A DNA stretch of 44,315 bases. It comes from Acidithiobacillus montserratensis (GTDB lineage Bacteria; Pseudomonadota; Gammaproteobacteria; Acidithiobacillales; Acidithiobacillaceae). Positions 37,072-44,315 of this stretch are shown piece after piece. Position 1 is the first letter of the stretch; every line of letters begins with the position of its first letter. The stretch lies in assembly GCF_018853465.1 (NCBI RefSeq), contig NZ_JABBOU010000025.1, positions 1-44,315 of the forward strand. Direction: 5' to 3'. Under the pieces are notes generated by a model that saw only the letters and a program-made list of their open reading frames with translations, did no database searches and was not told the DNA's origin. The translations under genes and the position numbers were made by a program.

Positions 37072-39291
37072 ATGACCCAGCCACAGGATTTGCCCGCCAA
37101 CGCCCCCGACTTTTGTGCGGGAATGCTCTATTTTGGTGAAAACTGGCCGGATTTTGACCAGTATGGCAAAGCATCGGTCATTGCTGCGGGTCAGAAAGCC
37201 GTTACCAATCCTGAGGCTCGGGAAGCCGTATATCAGTCGCTGCTGCTGGCGGATGCCTTGCGCTACTGTACCCTGCAAGTATGTGCTGCCAAGTCTTCCG
37301 GCCATCCGGGAGGCTTTGCTTCCAGTGCCGAGGCCTATGCCGCCATGGTCATGCTCGGGCATACCAACATTGTCACCGAGGTCGGGCATCATGCTCCGGG
37401 CTTTTACAGTGCCATGTTCCTCGACAGCTCCCTCGAAGCCATGGGCATTCACAACATGAATGACATGATGGCGCGGTTCCGCGAACAGCATGGCCTGCTC
37501 GGTCATCTGTCCGGTGCCACCCCGGGTTTACTGGCGCCCGCCGGTCCGCTGGGACAGGGGCAGCACTTTGCCATGGCCGGAGCGCTGCTGCATCCGGGCA
37601 CCCTGTTTCCGGTGACCATCGGCGATGGTGGTTTTGGCGAACCTTACGTGCTGAGTTCTATGAAGCATTTCCACTTTGCCTATCCCCAGGTGACCAACTA
37701 TCTGCCCATCCTGGTCTGGAATGGCTTCAGCCAGGAACATCATTCCATGGTTTCCCTGATGAGCAATGAAGAAATGGTGGCCTACTGGCGGGCCCATGAT
37801 TTTGATGAAGTCATCCTGATCGATGCCAAGGACTATGATGATGCCGGACAGGAAGGCGCCTATGTCGATTCTACCCGCTTCTCCTTCGGACAACGACTGG
37901 CTTTCATGGAGGCTGTGCTCAGTGCTGCGGCCAAGGCGGCACAAAGTGCCTTGACGGGTCGGCACACGGCTTTCATTTTGAAACAGTTGAAGGGTGCAGG
38001 AGTGCATGTTTCCGGAGCCAAATCCCATAACTTGTATCCCAAGGACACTTTCGAGTCCCCGCAAATCAAAGCTGCCCTGGAAAAACGCGCATTGAGTCCG
38101 GAAGCCTGGGCTCTGGTCCGCGACAATTTCTCCCGCGCCGGGGGTGGACCTGCGGCACAGACGGCGGTCACGGAGCATGTGCTGGAAATCGCCCGTCTGG
38201 GTGAATTTCCCCTGCAGGACTTTGCCGTCGGCGAACAGGCGGTACCCGCCACCGCCATGGGCGCTCTGGTGGCCTGGCTGGGGCAGCAGGATCGGCGCTT
38301 TGTGGTGAGCAATGCCGATGGTAATGAAGCCTCGGCCATGAAAAACATCAATGACGCCCTGAAAATCCGTCACCCCACCGAAGACCCCCTCTACAACCAG
38401 CAGCCGGGCGGGCAGGTTTATGAACCCCTCAACGAAGATGCCTGTGCGGGACTGGCAGCGGGACTGGCACTGTTCGGGAGTCGTTCCCTGTGGTTGTCCT
38501 ACGAGTCCTTTGCCATCAACGGCTGGCCGATCATGCAGACCGTGGGCCAGGCTATGGCGGAACTGCGGCGTAGCACGCCTTCTGCCGTCTGCATGTTCAC
38601 GGCAGGGGCACTGGAACAGGGGCGCAACGGCTGGACCCATCAACGTCCGGAAATCGAAAACTACTTTGCCGCGCAAATGCGCAATGGCAATGTGTTCCTG
38701 CTTTACCCCACGGATGCCAACGTCATCCAGGCTGCCTATGAATATGCGGTGAACAGCGTCAACAAGGTGATGATCCTCATTGCCTCAAAAAGCCCGTTGC
38801 CGGTGCATCTGGATATGGCCCAGGCCCGTGTGGCAGTGCGCAAGGGTGCCGCCGTGCTGTACGAAGGACCGGCGGGTAAGCGTGGCACAGTGACCATGGC
38901 TGTTACGGGCGACATGGTTCTGCTGCCGGTATTTACGGCTCGGGAAGTGCTGGAGAAAGAAGGTTATGGGGTGCGCATTGTCAGTGTCATCAATCCCCGG
39001 CAGCTGTATCGCCCCTCGGATGTCGCCGCCCATACCGTAGCGCAAGCGGACACGGATTTCATGACAGATGCGGAATTTCAGCAGTTGTTTGTCGGCGATA
39101 TGCTCCTCACCATTGGTGGTGGCAGTTCCGCTGGACTGGAGCCGGTGCTCCTGCGCAGTCGTGCCGCGCAACGCGATACCCTGGTCTGGCAGCGCGGCGA
39201 AACCACGGCTACCGCCGGTGAACTGATGGCTTTCAATGGCATCACGGCCGAGGCCATTCTCCACAAGGTTCGGGGTTTTAGTGGGCAGTAA
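37072..39291 (+). CDS. Transketolase/phosphoketolase-like TPP enzyme
   Basis: A 739-residue thiamine diphosphate enzyme related to phosphoketolase (XFP) but shorter than the usual 790-820. Parts in order: KSSGHPGGF (His78), GHHAPG (His106/107), GPLGQG (158-163, a transketolase feature), the TPP-binding GDGGFGE...N (Gly184 to Asn217), KSHNLYP (His319), LNEDACAG (Glu455, position of the cofactor-activating Glu), SYESF (476-480) and NGWTHQRPE (His523), the last two matching XFP blocks SYEAF and NGFSHQDP. The phosphoketolase IHEGGELG motif is replaced by LAPAGPLG. Phosphoketolases cleave xylulose or fructose phosphates to acetyl phosphate; whether this one does, or is a transketolase acting on another donor, is open. 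It heads a cluster with a DUF1537 kinase and glcDEF. Confidence 0.8.
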   Translation: MTQPQDLPANAPDFCAGMLYFGENWPDFDQYGKASVIAAGQKAVTNPEAREAVYQSLLLADALRYCTLQVCAAKSSGHPGGFASSAEAYAAMVMLGHTNIVTEVGHHAPGFYSAMFLDSSLEAMGIHNMNDMMARFREQHGLLGHLSGATPGLLAPAGPLGQGQHFAMAGALLHPGTLFPVTIGDGGFGEPYVLSSMKHFHFAYPQVTNYLPILVWNGFSQEHHSMVSLMSNEEMVAYWRAHDFDEVILIDAKDYDDAGQEGAYVDSTRFSFGQRLAFMEAVLSAAAKAAQSALTGRHTAFILKQLKGAGVHVSGAKSHNLYPKDTFESPQIKAALEKRALSPEAWALVRDNFSRAGGGPAAQTAVTEHVLEIARLGEFPLQDFAVGEQAVPATAMGALVAWLGQQDRRFVVSNADGNEASAMKNINDALKIRHPTEDPLYNQQPGGQVYEPLNEDACAGLAAGLALFGSRSLWLSYESFAINGWPIMQTVGQAMAELRRSTPSAVCMFTAGALEQGRNGWTHQRPEIENYFAAQMRNGNVFLLYPTDANVIQAAYEYAVNSVNKVMILIASKSPLPVHLDMAQARVAVRKGAAVLYEGPAGKRGTVTMAVTGDMVLLPVFTAREVLEKEGYGVRIVSVINPRQLYRPSDVAAHTVAQADTDFMTDAEFQQLFVGDMLLTIGGGSSAGLEPVLLRSRAAQRDTLVWQRGETTATAGELMAFNGITAEAILHKVRGFSGQ

Positions 39292-40621
39292 TCCAGCAGC
39301 CCTGCCCGGCAAAATCATCGTCATTGACGATGATCCCACCGGCTCGCAGACCGTCCATTCCTGTCTGCTGCTGACCCGCTGGGATCCCGATACCCTGCGG
39401 GAGGCCCTGGAGGATGAGGCACCGCTCTTTTTTGTGCTGAGCAACACCCGGGGCATGACGGCGGCGCGTGCCGAACAGATCACCCGGGAAATCTGCCGGA
39501 ATCTGCATGTTGCCCTGGAGCGTCTGGCTCTTGCCGGGCAGGCCGTGCAGCCCTTGCTGGTGAGTCGTTCGGATTCGACCCTGCGTGGTCACTATCCGGT
39601 GGAAACCGATGTGATTGCTGAGGAGCTAGGCCCTTTTGATGCCCATTTTCTGGTCCCGGCATTTTTTGAAGGGGGCCGCATTACTCGGGACAGCACCCAT
39701 TATGTCGTTCAGAACGGTGTGGAAGTCCCAGCCCATGAGACGGAATTTGCCCGGGATTCGGTGTTTGCCTTTCAGCACAGTTATCTGCCTGGTTATGTGG
39801 CCGAGAAAACCCAGGGTCGCATCCTGGCCGAACAGGTGCAGCGCTTCACCCTGGAAGATCTGCGCGCCGGTTGTCTGCCCCGTTTGCTGGCTTTGGAGAA
39901 TAATGCCTGTGTGGTCGTGGACGCGGTGGAACCTGAGAATTTGCAGGCTTTTGCCCGGGATTTGCGGGCGGCTGCCGGGCAGGGCAAGCGTTTTCTATTC
40001 CGCAGCGCCGCCAGTTTGTTGACGGCCCTGGCCGATTTGCCACCCCAGCCGGTGTCTGCCGAAAACATGGCGCAACTGCGACGCGGGGATAAGGCTGGGG
40101 CCATTCTGGTGGGTTCCCATGTGCGCAAAAGCACCGAGCAGCTCAAACGCTTGCTAGAGGAACCGGGTCTGGAGGGTTTGGAGGTGGACGTGGATGCCTG
40201 TAGTGGTGAGGCCGGCGCTAGGCAACGATCACGCTTGCTGGAGCAGGCGGCCAAAATCCATGACCAAGGCCGGGATCTGGTGATATTTACCAGCCGCAGC
40301 GAACGTCAGTTTCCCGATCAGGCGGCGCGTCTGGCTTTTGGTGAGAGCGTGTCGGCCTTTCTCATGAAAGTGCTGCAGGGACTACCCGAAGATCTCGGCT
40401 TTCTCATCAGCAAGGGGGGCATCACCTCCAATGATGTGTTGAGCAGTGGTCTGGCTCTGCGCAAGGCGCGGGTGATGGGTCAGATTCTGCCCGGTTGTTC
40501 GGTGGTGCTCTGCCCTCCCGATCATCCCCGCTATCCGGATCTGCCCGTGGTGATTTTCCCCGGTAATGTGGGCGATGTCGAAAGTCTGGCGGTGGCCCGG
40601 CAACGCCTGCGCGGTCATTGA
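39281..40621 (+). CDS. DUF1537 four-carbon acid sugar kinase family protein
   Basis: A 446-residue kinase of the family containing D-erythronate, D-threonate and 3-oxo-tetronate kinases. The N-terminal IDDDPTGSQTVH (substrate side) and C-terminal ISKGGITSNDVLSSGL (nucleotide side) are the family landmarks, with RSDSTLRGHYPVE in between. The frame opens at 39236, but GTG 39281 gives the usual start close before DDDPTG and overlaps the upstream gene by 11 nt, so the two are coupled. No tetronate dehydrogenase or epimerase gene is adjacent, which is unusual, so the substrate may differ, for example a two- to four-carbon acid made nearby. Confidence 0.88.
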   Translation: MGSNPAALPGKIIVIDDDPTGSQTVHSCLLLTRWDPDTLREALEDEAPLFFVLSNTRGMTAARAEQITREICRNLHVALERLALAGQAVQPLLVSRSDSTLRGHYPVETDVIAEELGPFDAHFLVPAFFEGGRITRDSTHYVVQNGVEVPAHETEFARDSVFAFQHSYLPGYVAEKTQGRILAEQVQRFTLEDLRAGCLPRLLALENNACVVVDAVEPENLQAFARDLRAAAGQGKRFLFRSAASLLTALADLPPQPVSAENMAQLRRGDKAGAILVGSHVRKSTEQLKRLLEEPGLEGLEVDVDACSGEAGARQRSRLLEQAAKIHDQGRDLVIFTSRSERQFPDQAARLAFGESVSAFLMKVLQGLPEDLGFLISKGGITSNDVLSSGLALRKARVMGQILPGCSVVLCPPDHPRYPDLPVVIFPGNVGDVESLAVARQRLRGH

Positions 40622-40632
40622 AGGCACCGGCT

Positions 40633-42105
40633 ATGGCGGGCGATGGTGGTTCAGGGCAGGACGCATTTCTCGATGCCCTGCGTGCCGCACTGCCCGACGA
40701 TGCCCTCCTCATTCACGAAGAAGATCTGCATCCCTACGAGTGCGATGGTCTTTCTGTCCTCAAGGCGTTGCCTCTGGCGGTGGCTTTGCCTCACAACCGC
40801 GAACAAGTGCAGGCGGTGCTGAAAGTCTGTGAGCAATTCGGGATAGGGGTGGTGCCCCGGGGGGCGGGGACCGGCCTGTCCGGGGGTGCGCGCCCCAGTG
40901 CCGGGGCCATCGTCCTGTCCCTGGCGCGACTCAAGCAGATGCTCGCAGTGGATACCCATAATCGTAGCGCCCGGGTGCAGCCGGGCGTACGCAATCTGGC
41001 CATCAGTGAGGCCGTACGTCCCCTGGGTTTGTACTACGCCCCGGACCCCTCCTCCCAGATCGCCTGCACCATCGGCGGTAATGTGGCGGAAAACTCCGGC
41101 GGGGTGCATTGTCTGAAATACGGTTTGACCGTCCATAATGTGCTGGCCCTGGAAGTCCTGGATGCCTCCGGCGAGCTGCTACACATCGGTAGTCAGGCCC
41201 CGGACAGTCCCGGCTACGATCTGCTGGCGCTGATGATGGGCTCGGAGGGTTTGTTGGGGGTCGTCACCGAATGCACGCTGCGCTTGTTGCCGGTTCCGGA
41301 AAACACCTTGGTAATCCTGGCCGCTTTTTCCAGCGTGGTGGCTGCGGCAGATGCGGTGAGTGCCATTATTGCGGCAGGGATTATCCCGGCGGGTCTGGAA
41401 ATGATGGATCAGCTGGCCATTACGGCCGCAGAGGATTTTGTCCATGCCGGTTATCCCCGCGATGCGGCCGCCATTTTGCTTTGTGAGCTGGATGGGAGTG
41501 AGGCGGAACTGCAGGTGCGACTCCACGCCGTCGAAAATCTGCTGGAGGAGCATGGGGCCGGCAGTATCCGCATCGCCAGAGATGCGGAAACCCGGTTGCT
41601 GCTCTGGAAGGGCCGCAAGGCCGCCTTTCCGGCGGTGGGGCGTCTGGCCCCAGACTACTATTGCATGGATGGCACCATCCCGCGCAAGCGTCTGGCGGAG
41701 GTGCTGGAACAAATCGCCGCCTGGTCTGCGGAATATGGCCTGCAGGTGGCCAATGTGTTTCATGCCGGCGATGGCAATTTGCATCCCCTGATTCTCTATG
41801 ATGCCAATATCGACAGTCAGTTACAGGCGGCAGAAGCCTTCGGCCAGCGCATTCTGGAACTTTGTGTGGCGGTGGGGGGCAGCATTACCGGTGAACACGG
41901 GGTTGGTGTCGAGAAGCTGGACAGCATGTGTGCCCAGTTTACGCCAGCCGAGCTGGCTCAGTTACATCGCATCAAGGCGGCCTTTGATCCGGAAGGACGC
42001 CTGAATCCCGGCAAGGCCGTCCCCAGCCTGCATCGCTGCGCAGAACTGGGGGCCATGCATGTCCACCACGGCCAGTTGCCCTTTCCCGAGCTGGAGCGCT
42101 TTTAA
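40633..42105 (+). CDS. glcD: Glycolate oxidase FAD subunit GlcD
   Basis: GlcD is the main flavoprotein of the membrane-linked glycolate oxidase (glycolate dehydrogenase), converting glycolate to glyoxylate. PCMH-type FAD motifs: PRGAGTGLSGGARP, then CTIGGNVAENSGGVHCLKYG; C-terminal catalytic part HAGDGNLHPLILYD and TGEHGVGVEKLD. 490 residues from ATG 40633 (AAGG 8 nt upstream), 11 bp after the kinase stop. Some relatives oxidise D-lactate, but with GlcE and GlcF next to it glycolate is likely. Confidence 0.93.
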   Translation: MAGDGGSGQDAFLDALRAALPDDALLIHEEDLHPYECDGLSVLKALPLAVALPHNREQVQAVLKVCEQFGIGVVPRGAGTGLSGGARPSAGAIVLSLARLKQMLAVDTHNRSARVQPGVRNLAISEAVRPLGLYYAPDPSSQIACTIGGNVAENSGGVHCLKYGLTVHNVLALEVLDASGELLHIGSQAPDSPGYDLLALMMGSEGLLGVVTECTLRLLPVPENTLVILAAFSSVVAAADAVSAIIAAGIIPAGLEMMDQLAITAAEDFVHAGYPRDAAAILLCELDGSEAELQVRLHAVENLLEEHGAGSIRIARDAETRLLLWKGRKAAFPAVGRLAPDYYCMDGTIPRKRLAEVLEQIAAWSAEYGLQVANVFHAGDGNLHPLILYDANIDSQLQAAEAFGQRILELCVAVGGSITGEHGVGVEKLDSMCAQFTPAELAQLHRIKAAFDPEGRLNPGKAVPSLHRCAELGAMHVHHGQLPFPELERF

Positions 42106-42106
42106 C

Positions 42107-43165
42107 ATGGACCAGCGCGTGATCTTGCAGGAACAGGTCCGGGAGGCCTATGCCCAATCTCGTGTTCTGCACATTCAAGGGTCCGGCAGCAAGGCATTTT
42201 ACGGCCGCCGCGTTCGTCACGGCGAGCCTCTGCGGATGCGGGGACATCAGGGGGTTGTGGATTATGAACCCAGTGAACTTTTTATCACCCTGCGTGCCGG
42301 TACCACCCTGCAAAACCTCCAGGCACAGTTAGCTGAAGCTGGACAAATCTTGCCTTTTGAGCCGCCTTTTTTCGGAGCAGAGGCCACCATTGGCGGCACC
42401 CTGGCCTGCGGTTTTTCAGGACCACGCCGACCTTACGCCGGTTCCGCCCGGGATTATGTGCTGGGGGTGCAATTGCTGAACGGGCAGGGAGAAATCCTGC
42501 GTTTTGGCGGACAGGTCATGAAAAATGTGGCGGGCTATGATGTTTCCCGTCTACTGGTAGGTTCCCTAGGGACTCTGGGCGTCCTTCTGGAAGTAACCCT
42601 CAAAGTGTTGCCGCGTCCGGAGCAGGAACTGACCCTGGTGCAGGAACTTCCCATGGCTGCGGCTATTATTCAGATGAATCAATGGGCTGCCCAGCCCCTG
42701 CCAGTGTCGGCGAGTGCCTGGTATGACAACTACTTATACCTGCGCCTTTCGGGGGCGGCCAAGGCGGTGGAGGCCGCTGGTCGCAAAATCGGTGGAGAAG
42801 TGCTCAGCGCCGCAGACGCTTTCTGGACGGATTTGCGGGAGCAGCGGCATGGCTTTTTTCAGGGCGATGCTTCACTCTGGCGCCTCGCGCTGGCTCCGGC
42901 CAGCCCGCCGCTGCCCCTGCCGGAACCCACTCTCATTGAATGGGGTGGCGGGCAACGCTGGTTGCGCGGTCATCAGGATGCCGCAGCCTTGCAAGGAGTG
43001 GCGGCAAAATACGGTGGACACGCCACCCTGTTTCGTGGCGAGGATGCCAGCGGCGAAGTCTTCCATCCCTTGTCCCCGCCCTTGCTGGCGCTGCAGCAAC
43101 GCCTGAAAAAGGCCTTTGATCCGCGCGGCATTCTGAATCCCGGCCGCCTGTACGCTGCCCTGTAG
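42107..43165 (+). CDS. glcE: Glycolate oxidase FAD-binding subunit GlcE
   Basis: A 352-residue second flavin-domain subunit of glycolate oxidase. It has GSGSK near the N-terminus and the shortened PCMH block ATIGGTLACGFSGPRRPYAGSARDYVLGVQLLNG with MKNVAGYDVSRLLVGSLGTLGV. The family's catalytic C-terminal cap is short, as expected for GlcE. ATG 42107 lies one base after the glcD stop; GGAG is about 11 nt upstream. Confidence 0.94.
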   Translation: MDQRVILQEQVREAYAQSRVLHIQGSGSKAFYGRRVRHGEPLRMRGHQGVVDYEPSELFITLRAGTTLQNLQAQLAEAGQILPFEPPFFGAEATIGGTLACGFSGPRRPYAGSARDYVLGVQLLNGQGEILRFGGQVMKNVAGYDVSRLLVGSLGTLGVLLEVTLKVLPRPEQELTLVQELPMAAAIIQMNQWAAQPLPVSASAWYDNYLYLRLSGAAKAVEAAGRKIGGEVLSAADAFWTDLREQRHGFFQGDASLWRLALAPASPPLPLPEPTLIEWGGGQRWLRGHQDAAALQGVAAKYGGHATLFRGEDASGEVFHPLSPPLLALQQRLKKAFDPRGILNPGRLYAAL

Positions 43166-43173
43166 AGAAGCCC

Positions 43174-44315
43174 ATGCAAACCCGTATCGCCCCGCGTTTT
43201 GAAAATACCACCGAAATGGCCGAAGCCGACGCCATTCTCCGCAGTTGCGTGCATTGCGGGTTTTGTACGGCCACCTGTCCGACCTATCAGATACTGGGCG
43301 ACGAGCTGGATGGTCCGCGCGGTCGTATTTACCTCATCAAGGAGTTTTTGGGCGGCGCTCCGGCCAGTCGTGCAAGCTTGAAGCATCTGGATCGCTGTCT
43401 GACCTGCCGCGCCTGTGAGAGCACCTGTCCCTCGGGCGTACGTTACGCCCGTCTGGCGGAAATTGGCCGCGCACAACTGGAAAAGGACATTCCCCGCCCG
43501 GCTCTGGAGCAACTGCAGCGTTCCGTTCTGCGTGCCGTCATTCCCCATCCGGAACGTTTTCGGCTGGCCCTGCAGTTGGGCAATCTCTGCAAACCTTTTC
43601 TGCCCGAAGCGCTGGCCCGTAAGGTCCCGGAATTACCCCGTATGACACCGGTTTCTGCCCCGGCTGGGGTTTCGGCAGTGTCGGTACGGCAGCCCAGCGT
43701 ACTTGCCCTGGCCGGTTGCGTGCAAAGTGTGCTGACGCCGCAAACCGGTGCCGCGCTGGAGCAGATTCTCGACCGGCTCGGTTATGCCATGATCACGCCT
43801 CCAGAGGCAGGCTGCTGCGGGGCCCTGAGCTTGCACCTCAACGCCCGCGCTGAAGCTCATGATTACATGCGCCGCAATATTGATGCCTGGTGGCCCTATA
43901 TTGCGGCGGGCGCCGAGGCCATTCTGGTCAGTGCCAGCGGCTGCGGCAGCATGGTCAAGGAATATGGAGAGGCCCTGCAAGATGACCCCGATTATGCCGA
44001 AAAGGCCCGGCAGGTGGCGGCGCTGGCGCGGGATCCCAGCGAATGGCTGCTGGAGCATCTGGAGCAGTTGCCCCTAGATCATCAAGAGCGCGGACCCCTG
44101 GCCTTTCATTCTCCCTGTTCGCTCCAGCACGCCCAGCGCGTCCTGGGCCAGGTCGAAAAACTCTTGCAACGGGCGGGGTATGCATTGACCGCCGTGGCCG
44201 ACGCTCATCTCTGCTGTGGCTCGGCGGGCACTTATTCCATTTTACAGCCGGAATTATCCCGGCAACTCCGTCAGCAAAAAATCGATGCCCTGCAACAGGG
44301 TCAGCCCTGCTCCAT
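43174..44315 (+). CDS. glcF: Glycolate oxidase iron-sulfur subunit GlcF, 3' end cut by window
   Basis: The frame opens at ATG 43174, 8 bp after glcE, and runs off the right edge after 380 codons. Two [4Fe-4S] motifs, CVHCGFCTATCP (Cys25, 28, 31, 35) and CLTCRACESTCP (Cys75, 78, 81, 85), are followed by two CCG-type cysteine-rich domains (GCVQ...GCCGAL and HSPCS...LCCGSAG). This subunit passes electrons from GlcDE to the quinone pool. Full-length proteins are about 400-410 residues, so only the tail is missing. Confidence 0.94.
   Translation, partial: MQTRIAPRFENTTEMAEADAILRSCVHCGFCTATCPTYQILGDELDGPRGRIYLIKEFLGGAPASRASLKHLDRCLTCRACESTCPSGVRYARLAEIGRAQLEKDIPRPALEQLQRSVLRAVIPHPERFRLALQLGNLCKPFLPEALARKVPELPRMTPVSAPAGVSAVSVRQPSVLALAGCVQSVLTPQTGAALEQILDRLGYAMITPPEAGCCGALSLHLNARAEAHDYMRRNIDAWWPYIAAGAEAILVSASGCGSMVKEYGEALQDDPDYAEKARQVAALARDPSEWLLEHLEQLPLDHQERGPLAFHSPCSLQHAQRVLGQVEKLLQRAGYALTAVADAHLCCGSAGTYSILQPELSRQLRQQKIDALQQGQPCS

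Overview
The window (about 44.3 kb) is an ordinary, gene-dense chromosomal segment of a proteobacterium that carries a likely replication origin: dnaA-dnaN-recF-gyrB lie in the classical order, with DnaA boxes on both sides of dnaA. Coding DNA is moderately GC-rich, while the DNA around dnaA is strikingly AT-rich. Gene order mixes blocks familiar from beta- and gammaproteobacteria (nadD-rsfS-rlmH, maf-rng, topA-smg-dprA-lysM facing def-fmt-rsmB-DUF4390-ntrYX). Together with glycolate oxidase, a membrane c-type heme protein and an Nfn-like flavoprotein, this suggests an autotrophic Acidithiobacillus-like organism. That assignment is inference and no marker in the window proves it. No insertion sequences, phage genes, CRISPR arrays, tRNAs or rRNAs were found.

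Layout. 1-624 (-): the start of a lipid A type acyltransferase cut by the window edge. 776-5725 (+): a seven-gene run nadD, rsfS, rlmH, a DUF4398 lipoprotein, an OmpA-like protein, maf and rng. 5749-9181 (-): thiD-thiE-hemL-HIT-comEA-like, overlapping or nearly so. 9268-10002 (+): a four-helix membrane protein with one CxxCH, ended by a strong terminator. 10329-11105 (-): a short-chain dehydrogenase. 11456-17645 (+): dnaA, dnaN, recF, gyrB. 17663-18451 (-): an LpxH-like phosphoesterase. 18555-22034 (+): a 1159-residue fusion of a GltD/NfnL-like half and a PyrK/NfnS-like half. 22154-29879 (-): lysM, dprA, smg, topA, fdxA, minC, minD, minE and DUF805. 29969-36914 (+): def, fmt, rsmB, DUF4390, ntrY-like, ntrX-like. 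37072-44315 (+): a transketolase/phosphoketolase-like TPP enzyme, a DUF1537 sugar-acid kinase and glcD, glcE, glcF, the last cut by the window edge.

How it fits together. The left block combines NAD synthesis, ribosome maturation and RNA processing with envelope proteins. The centre is the replication-initiation locus; two ParB-binding parS palindromes lie 13 and 21 kb to its right, one of them sitting on the minC start codon, which physically joins segregation and division-site selection. DprA and a ComEA-like protein point to DNA uptake.

The most promising undescribed system is the right-hand cluster. A TPP enzyme whose first half looks transketolase-like and whose second half looks phosphoketolase-like is translationally linked to a DUF1537 kinase and to glycolate oxidase GlcDEF. 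In outline it resembles the glycerate route for salvaging 2-phosphoglycolate (glycolate oxidase, TPP carboligase, kinase), but with different enzyme families. The Nfn-like fusion protein is the second candidate, as a possible electron-bifurcating or NADPH/ferredoxin enzyme.
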